From NCBI RefSeq assembly GCF_003385115.1, contig NZ_QUNI01000005.1:66446-130445 (forward strand): a stretch of DNA of 64,000 nucleotides, given 5' to 3'. The notes beneath the pieces are model-generated. The model was not told the origin of the DNA. It searched no databases and worked only from the letters and a program-made list of their open reading frames with translations. Positions 42,280 to 52,057 of the stretch are shown in pieces. A program made the position numbers and the translations under genes. Within the stretch, counting starts at the first letter, position 1. Every line of letters starts with the position of its first letter. This stretch comes from Flavobacterium aquicola (GTDB lineage Bacteria > Bacteroidota > Bacteroidia > Flavobacteriales > Flavobacteriaceae).

Positions 42280-43464
42280 ATGTGTTTTAATTATAAAATA
42301 AATTTAAACAATGAAAAAATTAGAGAATATCTTTTTTTAATTGCTGTTATACTTATAATTCTAATACCGAAAGGAGGGTTTAAGCTGGCAGGGATTCCAA
42401 TTACATGGGGATATTTGTATTTAGGATTTCTTTTTCTTCTTTCAGTAGTACTATTATTTAATAAAAGAAAATTTTTAGTTTCTTCTAAGCACTTTTATTG
42501 TTATTTGGCAACTTTGCCTTTTGTTTTGTATTTTTCAATTAATCTGTTACTTAGAGGTTATGATGGATCATTTGGGAATTTAATTGCTTTTTATGTAAGT
42601 TTTGCATTTTTACCGTTATCATTTTTATTATTCAGTCCTTTTTTGAAGAAAATAGATGTTGTTTTTTTAGATAAATTGATATGTAAAGCTGTTTTTTTTG
42701 TTTCTCTTTATGGATTACTATTATTCACTTTTAAACAGATTACCGGTCATTATATTGAAATTCCGTATATTACTGTGAATTCGGGTGACTTGGGAACTTT
42801 AGAAGGAAAATACAACATGCGGGGATCATTGTATAAGTTAATTTCTACCTATAATAACGGTAATATTTTTGGGGTCTGCATTTTATTATTGTTTCCTATA
42901 TTTCACAAAGAAAATAAATCTAACTTAAAATTAGCGGTGGTAATTTTGGCTCTGCTGCTAACACTTTCAAGAACAGTCTGGTTAGGATTGCTTTTTTATT
43001 TTATTCTTATTTATAGAGACAAAATTTTCAAATTAATAAAAATATATGCTTTTTTGGGATTTGTTTTTTTTCTCTTTGCTACGCTTTTAATGAATAAATA
43101 TTTTCAATATAAATCTTTTTCAGGATTCATTTTGGATTCTAATTTAGGGGGAAGAATTAATCAAATACGGCAGTTCACCGGATTAAGTTTTTTTGGAAGT
43201 CAGACATTTGATTTTATTGAAGAAATTGTTTATTTGTCTATATTTAAGCAATTTGGAATTGTGGGTTTATTATTGTTCTGCATTTCATTTTTTTTTCCAA
43301 TTTACATTGCTTTAAGCACTAAAAACAATAATTACTATTATCTATTAGGGAGTATAACTTATTTGTTTGTCTGTTTTAGTGATGGCTGTATGCTGTACAT
43401 ACCAACTTTAGCTTTTTTCTATTTCGTGAATACTATGATCTTTATTTCTAAAAACAGCGCCTAG
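42280..43464 (+). CDS. Wzy/O-antigen-ligase-like membrane protein
   Basis: A 394-residue protein with 10-12 hydrophobic helices and one larger periplasmic loop (about 150-190, ITVNSGDLGTLEGKYNMRGSLYKL), as in Wzy polymerases and WaaL ligases. LTLSRTVWLGLLFYFIL near 230 fits the conserved Arg-containing segment of that superfamily. Its 3' end overlaps the convergent second Wzy/WaaL-like gene by 57 bases. Confidence 0.75.
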   Translation: MCFNYKINLNNEKIREYLFLIAVILIILIPKGGFKLAGIPITWGYLYLGFLFLLSVVLLFNKRKFLVSSKHFYCYLATLPFVLYFSINLLLRGYDGSFGNLIAFYVSFAFLPLSFLLFSPFLKKIDVVFLDKLICKAVFFVSLYGLLLFTFKQITGHYIEIPYITVNSGDLGTLEGKYNMRGSLYKLISTYNNGNIFGVCILLLFPIFHKENKSNLKLAVVILALLLTLSRTVWLGLLFYFILIYRDKIFKLIKIYAFLGFVFFLFATLLMNKYFQYKSFSGFILDSNLGGRINQIRQFTGLSFFGSQTFDFIEEIVYLSIFKQFGIVGLLLFCISFFFPIYIALSTKNNNYYYLLGSITYLFVCFSDGCMLYIPTLAFFYFVNTMIFISKNSA

Positions 43465-44619
43465 CAGCAAAACATCACAAACAAAATAAATATAAATCCC
43501 GTATTGACGAACCAGTATATTTTCTGTGATAAAGGAAATTAGAAACAAAATTGTTATTGATAAATATAAATATTGCTGTTGTTTCAAAGCTTCTTTTATT
43601 TTTAAAAAAAGGGTCCATAAAAAAGTAACCAGCAGCAAAAAGCCTCCTTTTAGCAAAAAATCTAAATATTGATTATGAGAATTTATTCTAAATTTTTTTA
43701 ATTCAAAATTATCAAAAGACTGATAACATTGATCTAATCTTTGCTGTATTAAACTATAATCCATTCCCAAAAAATGTGATTCGTTAATGAGTTCCATACT
43801 GCACGTCCAACTTGCATATCTAGTAGAATTTGCAAAAGAGTCATTGGCTATAAAATGAAAAGCGTCAAGGTATCTCTGAGATAATAAAACGACAGCCGCA
43901 ATAATAAGTCCGGTTATAACTTTGAGTTTAATAGGAAGTACTATTTTTTGCTTTTTTAAAATAGTAAAACGAATAATAACTATTACAAGAAGTCCTAAAA
44001 TTATATTTCGGGAATTATAAATAATCAGCCCTAGCAGCAGGTTTACGAATAGTAATAGGAAACATAGTTTGAGACCCTTAGAATGATCTTTAATATCTGA
44101 AATATAATCTACTAAGAATAAAAGAGCAATTCCAATCCAAAGACATATATAAGTGCCATGAATTTTACAATAAAATTCCAAGTTATAACGTGCCAAGTAC
44201 CAGTCAAAATGATGATTTGGAATATCAATTATATAAAAGCCTATAAAATACATGCATAACAAACTTACTGATATTGAGTAAGCAAGTTGAATCCTTTTTC
44301 TGTGTCTGATAAATGAATCTATTTGATACAAATAGTAGCTCCATAAGGGTGCCAAAAACAATAAAAAACTTTCACCTATCAGTTTTAAGCTTGAACTGCC
44401 AAAATAAAATAAATAATAAAAAGTCAGGATAAAAAAAGAACCTATAAAGGGAACGTTTTTAGCCGTAATTTTTAAATCACTAAACTTGGTTAATGACAAT
44501 AATTGCAAACCAGTTAAAATCATCAGAATTGATTGAATTGCCTCTAAATAGTAAATAAAAGGAGAAATAACCAGTAAATAAAATGTTGGAATCAGTAGAG
44601 TTTTTGCAGTAACTTTCAT
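43408..44619 (-). CDS. Second Wzy/O-antigen-ligase family protein
   Basis: A 403-residue multi-pass protein with the O-antigen ligase/polymerase pattern. About ten helices are present, and the segment NLLLGLIIYNSRNIILGLLVIV (written in part) has the Arg typical of the superfamily. A periplasmic loop holds FRINSHNQYLDFLLKGGFLLL, matching the ligase His-containing motif (HNxYLD). That motif makes this the better ligase candidate, and the convergent neighbour the polymerase. It starts 6 bases after the Wzx gene. Confidence 0.8.
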   Translation of the reverse strand: MKVTAKTLLIPTFYLLVISPFIYYLEAIQSILMILTGLQLLSLTKFSDLKITAKNVPFIGSFFILTFYYLFYFGSSSLKLIGESFLLFLAPLWSYYLYQIDSFIRHRKRIQLAYSISVSLLCMYFIGFYIIDIPNHHFDWYLARYNLEFYCKIHGTYICLWIGIALLFLVDYISDIKDHSKGLKLCFLLLFVNLLLGLIIYNSRNIILGLLVIVIIRFTILKKQKIVLPIKLKVITGLIIAAVVLLSQRYLDAFHFIANDSFANSTRYASWTCSMELINESHFLGMDYSLIQQRLDQCYQSFDNFELKKFRINSHNQYLDFLLKGGFLLLVTFLWTLFLKIKEALKQQQYLYLSITILFLISFITENILVRQYGIYIYFVCDVLLLGAVFRNKDHSIHEIEKS

Positions 44620-44625
44620 TTTAAT

Positions 44626-45867
44626 TTAGTCAATTTGAGATTTAAAGAAGTTGAGTTTTTTATCTGAAATAATTGCAAAATTCAGAGACACTGTGATAAA
44701 TATTTCAGTGAGTATTAAAGCAATTATGATTCCGTAGACCTTTAGAAAATAACAAAGGATACTTCCTAAAAAAACATTGAGAAATAAGCCAACAAGATGT
44801 GAATAAAAATAGATGTTTTTTTTATGATGCAAAATTAATGTTATATACGCTGATTGATTTAAAGAAGCAATAAGAGGAATGGAAGCTAATAAAATTAAGT
44901 AATGACTGGACTCACTTGTTCCTTCGTTACTAAAAATTTGAATAATTAAACATGGAAAAATAAGTAACAGTAGAGTTCCTAGACCGTAAATACCAAAGTA
45001 AATAATAAATACGGATTTTAAAAATCGATTGAGCTGTGCTGTTTTCAAAATGCCTATAGAACAGGCTTTATAATAAATGCCCTGAAATAGAACGCTGATG
45101 GATTGTTTACAAAGCATAACTATTTTTTCGGCAACATTGTAAATCCCCGCTGTTTTAGTGTCTAAAAAAAAGCCTAAAATCACGGTGCTGGAATTTAGCA
45201 TTACACAAATGGTTAAGTTGGTTAAAAATAATTTAAATCCTTTTTGAAGTTCTCGGTAGATTTCTGATAAAGGAGAAAAAGAGTAGCAGAAATTACAATT
45301 TTTAATTAAAAATAAAGTAGAGAAGATAAAAATTAAAATATCGGATATCCCTAAAAAATAAAAAACATATTGAAAATCAGTCTTTTCTGCTAATGTTAAA
45401 ATTATAAGACCAATACATGATATTTTAATGATAGTATTGATTGCAAAATAAGGAGTTACTTTATTTAACCCAATAAAAAAGCAAAGGTTATTTTGCGATC
45501 TGGAAAACAAGAAAACTAAAAGAGAAAATGAAAATAATGTTTCGTTTCTCAGATTATCGAAAAAGAAAATAAATAATCCTAAAATAATAAGAGATGGAAT
45601 GAATAAAGTAATTTTTGTATTGATGACTTTTGAAATGTATTGATTTAATAAAGCTATATTATTTTGTGTTTTCTCGATTTCGATAGGCGCAAATGCATAC
45701 CATGAATAATCATATATCACAGAGATCATATTGATTAACGCCATTGAAATAGCAATTAACCCATAGTTTTCAATCCCAAACGTTTTTATATAAAACGGAA
45801 TTAAAAACAGGGGGAAAAGTAAATTGACGAGATTTATTCCAAAACTGAGTGAAATATTTTTAAACAC
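44626..45867 (-). CDS. Wzx-type polysaccharide flippase
   Basis: A 413-residue MATE-like protein with 12 predicted helices. The N-terminal SFGINLVNLLFPLFLIPFYIKTFGIENYGLIA is the usual beginning of O-antigen flippases, and internal helices repeat that pattern. It moves lipid-linked repeat units across the inner membrane. Divergent from the glycosyltransferase gene at 45973 and operonic with the ligase-like gene. Confidence 0.88.
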   Translation of the reverse strand: MFKNISLSFGINLVNLLFPLFLIPFYIKTFGIENYGLIAISMALINMISVIYDYSWYAFAPIEIEKTQNNIALLNQYISKVINTKITLFIPSLIILGLFIFFFDNLRNETLFSFSLLVFLFSRSQNNLCFFIGLNKVTPYFAINTIIKISCIGLIILTLAEKTDFQYVFYFLGISDILIFIFSTLFLIKNCNFCYSFSPLSEIYRELQKGFKLFLTNLTICVMLNSSTVILGFFLDTKTAGIYNVAEKIVMLCKQSISVLFQGIYYKACSIGILKTAQLNRFLKSVFIIYFGIYGLGTLLLLIFPCLIIQIFSNEGTSESSHYLILLASIPLIASLNQSAYITLILHHKKNIYFYSHLVGLFLNVFLGSILCYFLKVYGIIIALILTEIFITVSLNFAIISDKKLNFFKSQID

Positions 45868-45937
45868 TATTTAGATATGGATTGCGTTTATAAAGTAAAG
45901 TTTCTTTTATTTTAAAACTTTTTACAAATTAAAATTT

Positions 45938-45945
45938 TATTTTTG
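45938..45945 (+). promoter_or_regulatory. -7 box of the GT2/GT4 unit
   Basis: TATTTTTG, 28 bases before the ATG at 45973. Its TTG opens a frame 10 codons longer than the gene. Confidence 0.5.
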
Positions 45946-45972
45946 AAAAAATCAGAAAACATTAGCTTTTTA

Positions 45973-46992
45973 ATGAATAAAATAAAAGAAGGATATAGTA
46001 TTGCAATTCCCGCGTACGGCAGACCCAATGAATATTATGAACTACTGCAGTCTATTCTTGATATGAATTTTTTGCCTAACGAAATTATCATTTGTGAAGA
46101 TTTTTCAAAGGAAAGAGAGGCAATAAAAGAAATAACAAATAAGTATAGATTTTATTTTGATGAGCAAAAGGTTATTATAACTTATGTTGAAAATGAAACT
46201 AATCTGGGTTACGATGCTAATATTCGAAAACTAGTTGATTTAGCACTTTATAAATGGGTGGTGCTTATTGGTAACGATGATTTGTTTTTAAAAAACGGAT
46301 TGAAGGAAATTGATTTATTTTGCAAAAAAAACAATTCTGTGGCAATGATTTCCAGGCCCTTTGTCAGATTTGAAAAACAAATAGAGAAACCTATCGGAGT
46401 TTCGAGGATTTTAAATGAAGAAACTATTATTAAAAAAGGTAATTCTCCAAAATTAATTTTTAGATCCTGTGGTTTTGTGGGAGGCTTAGTTATTAATAAA
46501 GAATGGGCACAACCATTAGCAACGAATAAATATGACGGTACGCTTTATTATCAAATATATCTTGCGACACATGCTTTTTGTACCTCGGGAATAGGCTATT
46601 TATTAATGCCTACGGTAGCAGGGAGAACGGGTAATCCTCCTTTATTTGGAGAATCTGTAAAAGATGGCAATTTGCATATTCAGGGAGCATATTCTGCTAA
46701 AGCGAGAGCAGCAATGTGGAAAGGTGTATTGGATATCGGTCAAGATGTAGGTACAGAATATAATATTAACTTAGTTAATGAATTAAGAAAAGAATTAATG
46801 ATTCGACAATCATTTCATGTTTTTGAAATGAATGTTGGGGTATCAAAAATAACTTTGTTAGAACTTAAAACTGAATTAAGAAAGCTTAATTTATACAGTC
46901 ATTGGATTCCAAAATTTTTGTATTTCATAAATTTAATTTTTGGAAAATATGCATATTATTTTTATTACCTTACCCGAAAAATAGTTCAATAA
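45973..46992 (+). CDS. Glycosyltransferase family 2 protein
   Basis: A 339-residue GT-A enzyme. YSIAIPAYGRPNEYYELLQSIL begins the nucleotide-sugar fold, ENETNLGYDANIRKLVD follows, and the DxD-like metal site is IGNDDLFL near residue 95. The C-terminus has a hydrophobic stretch that may touch the membrane. It probably adds one sugar of the repeat unit. The ATG at 45973 is preferred to the TTG at 45943, which lies in the promoter box. Confidence 0.85.
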   Translation: MNKIKEGYSIAIPAYGRPNEYYELLQSILDMNFLPNEIIICEDFSKEREAIKEITNKYRFYFDEQKVIITYVENETNLGYDANIRKLVDLALYKWVVLIGNDDLFLKNGLKEIDLFCKKNNSVAMISRPFVRFEKQIEKPIGVSRILNEETIIKKGNSPKLIFRSCGFVGGLVINKEWAQPLATNKYDGTLYYQIYLATHAFCTSGIGYLLMPTVAGRTGNPPLFGESVKDGNLHIQGAYSAKARAAMWKGVLDIGQDVGTEYNINLVNELRKELMIRQSFHVFEMNVGVSKITLLELKTELRKLNLYSHWIPKFLYFINLIFGKYAYYFYYLTRKIVQ

Positions 46993-46998
46993 ACTTCA

Positions 46999-48102
46999 AT
47001 GAAAAAAGCACTTATCAGTGATTGGTATTATGTAAACGGGGGAGCTGAAAAGGTAATTCATTCCCTTAATCAGATATGGGATGACTTTGATCACTATGCT
47101 TTAATCGATTTTTTAAATGAAAAAGATCGAGATTTTATTTTGAATGGCAAGAAAGCTAAGACGAGTTTTATTCAAAATTTACCAACCGCGAAGTCGAACC
47201 ATCGAAAGTTTTTACAGCTATTTCCCTATGCAATTGAGCAATTTGACCTAAGTCAATACGATTTAATATTAAGTTCTTCATCTTCTATCGCAAAAGGAAT
47301 TCGAACAGCACAAAATCAGCTGCATATTTGTTACTGTCATTCTCCCATGAGATATGCGTGGGATTTACAGCAGCAATACCTAAACGATTCCGGATTAGAT
47401 AAAGGATTAAAAGGAATTTACGCAAAATATGTTTTAAATAAGATCAGAAAGTGGGATGTTATAAATTCGGATAATGTTACTTATTTCATTGCAAATTCAA
47501 AACATATTGCCAAAAGAATAAAAAAAATATATAATCGCGATTCAATCGTAATTTATCCGCCTGTTGATGTAGAATTTTTTACTTTAGAAGAAAATAAAAA
47601 AGAGTATTACTTTACTGCTTCGAGAATGGTTTCATATAAAAAGATGCTTTTGATTGTTGAAGCATTTAATGAATTGCCACATTTAAAATTGATAGTTGCA
47701 GGCTCCGGTCCCGAATTAGAAACAATAAAAAAAGTTGCTAAAAGCAATATCTCTATAATTGGAGGTATTGATTCACTAGAATTAAAAAAACAGATGCAGG
47801 GAGCAAAAGCTTTTGTCTTTGCGGCCGAGGAAGATTTTGGAATTGTACCTGTAGAAGCACAAGCATGCGGGACTCCCGTAATTGCTTATGGAAAAGGAGG
47901 GGTTCTAGAAACTGTAGTTGATCACAAAACAGGTATTTTTTATAAGGAACAAACAGCTCAAAGTTTAAAGGAGGCCATTCTTTATTTTGAAAAGCAGCTG
48001 TTTGATCCAAAAGAAATAAGGAAACATGCTTTGCAATTTTCAAAAGAAAGATTTGAAAATGAAATTAAAGCATTTATAGATGAAAAATATAAGGGGCATT
48101 AA
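46999..48102 (+). CDS. Glycosyltransferase family 4 protein
   Basis: A 367-residue GT-B enzyme. The N-terminal acceptor domain begins with ISDWYYVNGGAEKVI. The C-terminal donor domain has KKEYYFTASRMVSYKKMLLIVEAF, the GSGPELETIKK segment and the EX7E-type motif FAAEEDFGIVPVEAQACGTPVIAYGKGG. Starts 6 bases after the GT2 gene. It is often annotated as a mannosyltransferase-like enzyme; the sugar cannot be told. Confidence 0.9.
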   Translation: MKKALISDWYYVNGGAEKVIHSLNQIWDDFDHYALIDFLNEKDRDFILNGKKAKTSFIQNLPTAKSNHRKFLQLFPYAIEQFDLSQYDLILSSSSSIAKGIRTAQNQLHICYCHSPMRYAWDLQQQYLNDSGLDKGLKGIYAKYVLNKIRKWDVINSDNVTYFIANSKHIAKRIKKIYNRDSIVIYPPVDVEFFTLEENKKEYYFTASRMVSYKKMLLIVEAFNELPHLKLIVAGSGPELETIKKVAKSNISIIGGIDSLELKKQMQGAKAFVFAAEEDFGIVPVEAQACGTPVIAYGKGGVLETVVDHKTGIFYKEQTAQSLKEAILYFEKQLFDPKEIRKHALQFSKERFENEIKAFIDEKYKGH

Positions 48103-48156
48103 AACTTGAATTAGATTGTTTATCATAAAAAGTTCAATAATAAAGCCCATTCTTAC

Positions 48157-48164
48157 TATATTTG
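48157..48164 (+). promoter_or_regulatory. -7 box of the UDP-xylose synthase gene
   Basis: TATATTTG, 19 bases before the ATG. Confidence 0.55.
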
Positions 48165-48183
48165 GCGTCTATAAAATACATTT

Positions 48184-49167
48184 ATGAAAAGAATACTTAT
48201 CACTGGAGCGGCAGGTTTTTTAGGATCTCATTTATGTGATCGTTTTATTAACGAAGGTTATCATGTAATAGGAATGGATAATTTAATCACAGGTGATTTA
48301 AAAAACATAGAACATCTTTTTAAATTAGAACATTTTGAGTTTTATCATCATGATATCACAAAGTTTGTTCATGTCCCAGGAGAGTTAGATTATATTTTGC
48401 ATTTTGCTTCACCGGCAAGTCCAATTGATTATTTGAAAATTCCAATTCAAACCTTAAAAGTTGGTTCCTTAGGGACGCATAATTTATTAGGTTTAGCAAG
48501 AGTAAAAAAAGCTAGAATTCTTATAGCTTCTACATCCGAGGTGTATGGAGATCCTTTGGTTCATCCGCAGACAGAGGAATATTATGGAAATGTAAACACG
48601 ATTGGACCACGAGGTGTATATGATGAAGCCAAACGTTTTCAGGAATCTATTACGATGGCTTACCATACTTTCCATAATGTAGAAACTAGAATCGTTCGCA
48701 TTTTTAATACGTACGGACCAAGAATGCGTCTCAATGATGGCCGTGTTATTCCGGCTTTTATTGGACAGGCAATTCGTGGTGAAGATTTAACTATTTTTGG
48801 TGACGGAATGCAGACACGTTCTTTCTGTTATGTAGATGATCAAGTAGAAGGAATATTTAGATTATTACACTCAGATTATGTTTATCCTGTAAATATTGGA
48901 AATCCAGATGAAATCACGATTAAGGATTTTGCTGAGGAGATTATCAAATTAACAGGAACTTCTCAAAAAGTAGTTTATCATCCATTACCAGTAAACGACC
49001 CTTTACAGCGCCAGCCAAACACTGATAAGGCTAAAGAATTGCTGGGCTGGGAGGCCAAAGTAAATCGTGCCGAAGGAATGAAAATTACTTATGATTATTT
49101 TAAATCTTTATCAAAAGAAGAACTATCTAAAGAAGAGCATAAAGATTTTTCTAAGTATATAAATTAG
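48184..49167 (+). CDS. UDP-glucuronate decarboxylase (UDP-xylose synthase)
   Basis: A 327-residue extended SDR enzyme that turns UDP-glucuronate into UDP-xylose with tightly bound NAD. NAD loop [10 protein letters not shown] at 8-17, [12 protein letters not shown], the catalytic STSEVYGDP, and YDEAKR (YxxxK), then [19 protein letters not shown], all diagnostic of UXS. Supplies xylose (or an arabinose precursor) for the glycan made here. It has its own promoter. Confidence 0.92.
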   Translation: MKRILITGAAGFLGSHLCDRFINEGYHVIGMDNLITGDLKNIEHLFKLEHFEFYHHDITKFVHVPGELDYILHFASPASPIDYLKIPIQTLKVGSLGTHNLLGLARVKKARILIASTSEVYGDPLVHPQTEEYYGNVNTIGPRGVYDEAKRFQESITMAYHTFHNVETRIVRIFNTYGPRMRLNDGRVIPAFIGQAIRGEDLTIFGDGMQTRSFCYVDDQVEGIFRLLHSDYVYPVNIGNPDEITIKDFAEEIIKLTGTSQKVVYHPLPVNDPLQRQPNTDKAKELLGWEAKVNRAEGMKITYDYFKSLSKEELSKEEHKDFSKYIN

Positions 49168-49258
49168 CGAAATAACTAATAAGAAAGACTTTGCGTAAGC
49201 AAAACCCAATGAATAAAAGCGATACCATATGTGACCGCTAGAAAATACTTTTACACAT

Positions 49259-50611
49259 ATGAAAACCAAAACAGGAAGATACTCGGGCTATATCCGCCCA
49301 TTTTCACGCATATTAGATTTGATTATTATCATTTTTTTTATTGCATATTTTTCGGGTTTCCCTGTTTTTCAAGATTTTTATGCTTTTTTCAGCAGCTGTG
49401 CTTGGTTTATTATTGCGGCCAATTTAGGCTTTTATGAAGTCTATCGTTATACCAAAGTCATTGCAATTTTGAATTGTACTTTAAAACAGACGGTAGCTTT
49501 TGCCGTAAGCTGTCTTGCTCTCGCTTATTTTTATCCTGAAAGACATAGCTTGAGAACGATACTGGTATTTACATCAGTCTCTGTCTCAGTAATACTTAGT
49601 TTTAAATTGTTTATTTATTTCTTTTTAAGGAAATATAGAATATTATTTGGGGGAAACTTTAGAAGCGTAGTTCTTATAGGCAGCGATAAAAACATTAAAC
49701 CTTTACGGCAGTTTTTCGAAGAAAATCCAGATTATGGATACAAATTGATTAAGGTATTCGATGTAAATTCTCTTAAAAGCGATTGCTGTAAGGACATGTT
49801 TGCTTTTATTTTGGATAGTAAAATAGATGAAATTTATTGTTCAATGGAAGATTTGTCCAGTAAACAAATTGAAGATTTTATTTTCTTTGCTGATAATAAT
49901 TTGAAAACGCTCAAATTTTTGCCAGACCAAAAGCAATTATTGTCTTTAAATGAGGTCTTCGAATATTATGATTATATTCCAGTAATTTCGCAGCGGACAA
50001 TTTCCCTTGATGATTCCCTTCATAAGATAATTAAACGCATTTTCGACATTATTTTTTCGCTCATAATAGTAATAGGTCTACTGTCCTGGCTGACACTTAT
50101 TTTGGCAATTATTATAAAGCTGGATTCCAAAGGCCCATTATTTTTTGTACAGAAAAGAAATGGTTTAAATAATAAAGAATTTAATTGTTTCAAGTTTCGT
50201 TCAATGAAAATCAATGAGCTGGCTGACATTGAACAGGTTTCAAGAAATGATTCTAGAATTACCAAAGTTGGTAAATTTATTCGAAAAACCAGCATTGATG
50301 AGCTGCCGCAATTTTTTAATGTTTTGATGGGAGATATGTCTGTAGTAGGTCCAAGACCTCACATGGTAAGTCATACAAATATGTATGCAGAGCGGATAGA
50401 TAAATTTATGGTGCGTCATTTTATAAAGCCAGGGATAACTGGTTTGGCTCAGACTAAAGGTTTTCGAGGCGAAGTTGAGTCAGATAAGGATATTATAAAT
50501 AGAGTGAGATATGATATTTTTTATATAGAAAAATGGTCATTATTACTTGATTTTAAAATCATTTTCAACACTGTTTATAATACGGTAAAAGGAGATAAAA
50601 AAGCCTATTAG
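49259..50611 (+). CDS. Polyprenyl glycosylphosphotransferase (WcaJ type)
   Basis: A 450-residue initiating enzyme that loads the first sugar phosphate on undecaprenyl phosphate. Four or five N-terminal helices are followed by a CoA-binding-like domain (VVLIGSDKNIKPL). The C-terminal catalytic domain has KRIFDIIFSLIIVIGL, GPLFFVQKRNGLNNKEFNCFKFRSM, RKTSIDELPQFFNVLMGDMSVVGPRPHM and KPGITGLAQTKGFRGE. The initial sugar is probably glucose or galactose. Confidence 0.93.
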   Translation: MKTKTGRYSGYIRPFSRILDLIIIIFFIAYFSGFPVFQDFYAFFSSCAWFIIAANLGFYEVYRYTKVIAILNCTLKQTVAFAVSCLALAYFYPERHSLRTILVFTSVSVSVILSFKLFIYFFLRKYRILFGGNFRSVVLIGSDKNIKPLRQFFEENPDYGYKLIKVFDVNSLKSDCCKDMFAFILDSKIDEIYCSMEDLSSKQIEDFIFFADNNLKTLKFLPDQKQLLSLNEVFEYYDYIPVISQRTISLDDSLHKIIKRIFDIIFSLIIVIGLLSWLTLILAIIIKLDSKGPLFFVQKRNGLNNKEFNCFKFRSMKINELADIEQVSRNDSRITKVGKFIRKTSIDELPQFFNVLMGDMSVVGPRPHMVSHTNMYAERIDKFMVRHFIKPGITGLAQTKGFRGEVESDKDIINRVRYDIFYIEKWSLLLDFKIIFNTVYNTVKGDKKAY

Positions 50612-50612
50612 C

Positions 50613-51380
50613 ATGGAACTTTTAGTATCAATAATAACACCTTCTTTTAATTCCGAAAGGTTTATCACCGCAACTATTCAGTCGGTGCTAAATCAAACTT
50701 ATCAAAATTGGGAAATGATTATTATTGATGATTGTTCCAATGACAATACGGTATCAATTATAGAACAATTTACTGCCAATGATATAAGAATACGTTTTTT
50801 TCAATTAGAAAAGAATTCTGGTGCCGGAATTGCCAGAGAAACGGCTTTATCAAAAGCCAAGGGTGACTACATCGCTTTTTTGGATGCAGATGATCTTTGG
50901 AAACCATTAAAACTCGAAAAACAGCTTCAGTTTTTGAAAGATAATAAAATCCATTTCACGTTTTCTTTCTATGACTGTATTGATGAAGTTGGGAATTCTT
51001 TAAACAAAAGGGTAGAAGCACCAAGAAATCTTTCCTATCTTCAATTGTTTTTTTGCAATTATGTTGGAAATCTTACAGGGATTTATGATGTAAATTATTT
51101 TGGAAAAATAGCAATTTCATCCACTAGAAAACGCCAGGATTGGATGGTTTGGCTTACTATTTTGAAAAAGGTTAAGAAAGCAAAACCAGTTCCTGAAAGT
51201 TTGGCTTTTTATCGCATTCGGGAGAATTCATTATCTGCCTCCAAAGTTGATTTATTGAAACATAATTTTTCCGTTTACAGACGTTTTCACGGTTTTAATT
51301 ATGTGACTTCTCTGTTTATTATGATTGGGTTTTTATTTACTCAATTGTTGATAAAACCTCGATATATCAAGAAAATTTAG
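50613..51380 (+). CDS. Glycosyltransferase family 2 protein
   Basis: A 255-residue GT-A enzyme: VSIITPSFNSERFITATIQSVLNQTYQNWEMIIIDD, then the DxDD site AFLDADDLWKPLKLEKQL. RKRQDWMVWLTILKK is the acceptor-side motif common in wciN/WfgB-like transferases. It starts 1 base after the WcaJ-type gene, so the two are coupled and this may add the second sugar. A C-terminal hydrophobic helix is present. Confidence 0.9.
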   Translation: MELLVSIITPSFNSERFITATIQSVLNQTYQNWEMIIIDDCSNDNTVSIIEQFTANDIRIRFFQLEKNSGAGIARETALSKAKGDYIAFLDADDLWKPLKLEKQLQFLKDNKIHFTFSFYDCIDEVGNSLNKRVEAPRNLSYLQLFFCNYVGNLTGIYDVNYFGKIAISSTRKRQDWMVWLTILKKVKKAKPVPESLAFYRIRENSLSASKVDLLKHNFSVYRRFHGFNYVTSLFIMIGFLFTQLLIKPRYIKKI

Positions 51381-51382
51381 AA

Positions 51383-51913
51383 TTATTTCTTGTATCCAAT
51401 TTTTACTCTATCAATTTCATTTTCCTTTTTATCGGTCAATTCATCCAGATATGAAAATACCAATTCGATATTTTTATCATGATTTTCCAGCTTTTTCTGA
51501 ATTTGAAGAATGTCAATTTTAATTTCGGTAGTGTCCAAAAGCATTTGTCTCACTTTGGTAAATATCCGCATAATTTGAATATTCGTTTGAATGGCTTTGT
51601 CGCTATTGAGAACACTTGATAACATCAGGACCCCATGTTCGGTGAAAACAGAAGGGAGATATTTCAAATTAGACCCTCGGCCATTCTTCAAGATCACAAA
51701 TTGTGATCTTGAAGAATCGTATTCTGTTTTTGTAAGCTCAAACATAAAATCTTCAGGAAATCTTGATATATTCCTTTTCACAGCTTGTTTTAAAATCCTT
51801 GTTTCAATTCCATAGAGCGAGGCTAAGTCACTATCAAACATTACTTTTTGATTTCTAATGAAGTAAATTTTGTTAGAAATTAATTCTTCTGAAAGCAGTA
51901 TTTCGTTTTCCAT
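51383..51913 (-). CDS. ORF6N domain-containing protein
   Basis: A 176-residue DNA-binding-type protein. The N-terminal ORF6N domain (NKIYFIRNQKVMFDSDLASLYGIETRILKQAVKRN) and LPSVFTEHGVLMLSSVLNS are typical of the KilA-N/ORF6N group often found on phages and mobile DNA. The C-terminus is a coiled coil (IDILQIQKKLENHDKNIELVF). Residues DSSRSQFVILKN are encoded by a 35-bp perfect palindrome. Three related palindromes stand just upstream of the start. Possibly autoregulatory. Confidence 0.88.
   Translation of the reverse strand: MENEILLSEELISNKIYFIRNQKVMFDSDLASLYGIETRILKQAVKRNISRFPEDFMFELTKTEYDSSRSQFVILKNGRGSNLKYLPSVFTEHGVLMLSSVLNSDKAIQTNIQIMRIFTKVRQMLLDTTEIKIDILQIQKKLENHDKNIELVFSYLDELTDKKENEIDRVKIGYKK
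51683..51717. repeat. 35-bp perfect palindrome inside the ORF6N gene
   Basis: The arms 51683-51699 and 51701-51717 are exact inverted copies (17 bases each) around one central base. The core is GATCACAAATTGTGATC. Confidence 0.9.
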
Positions 51914-51933
51914 ATATTATATTTCATTTCTTT

Positions 51934-52015
51934 AAGGTCGCAAATTGCGACCTTGAATGTCTTGAAGTCACAATTTGAGACTTCAAGATTGAAATTTGAA
52001 GTCACAATTTGTGAC
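51934..52015. repeat. Cluster of three palindromes upstream of the ORF6N gene
   Basis: P1 51934-51954: AAGGTCGCAA and TTGCGACCTT around one base. P2 51960-51988: TCTTGAAGTC and GACTTCAAGA with a CAA/TTG core. P3 52001-52015: GTCACAA and TTGTGAC around one base. All share the core TCrCAA-n-TTGyGA (with one mismatch pair in P2) with the palindrome inside the gene. Confidence 0.88.
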
Positions 52016-52057
52016 CTCCAATTTTAAATTAAAAACTAATATACGATTTTATTTACA

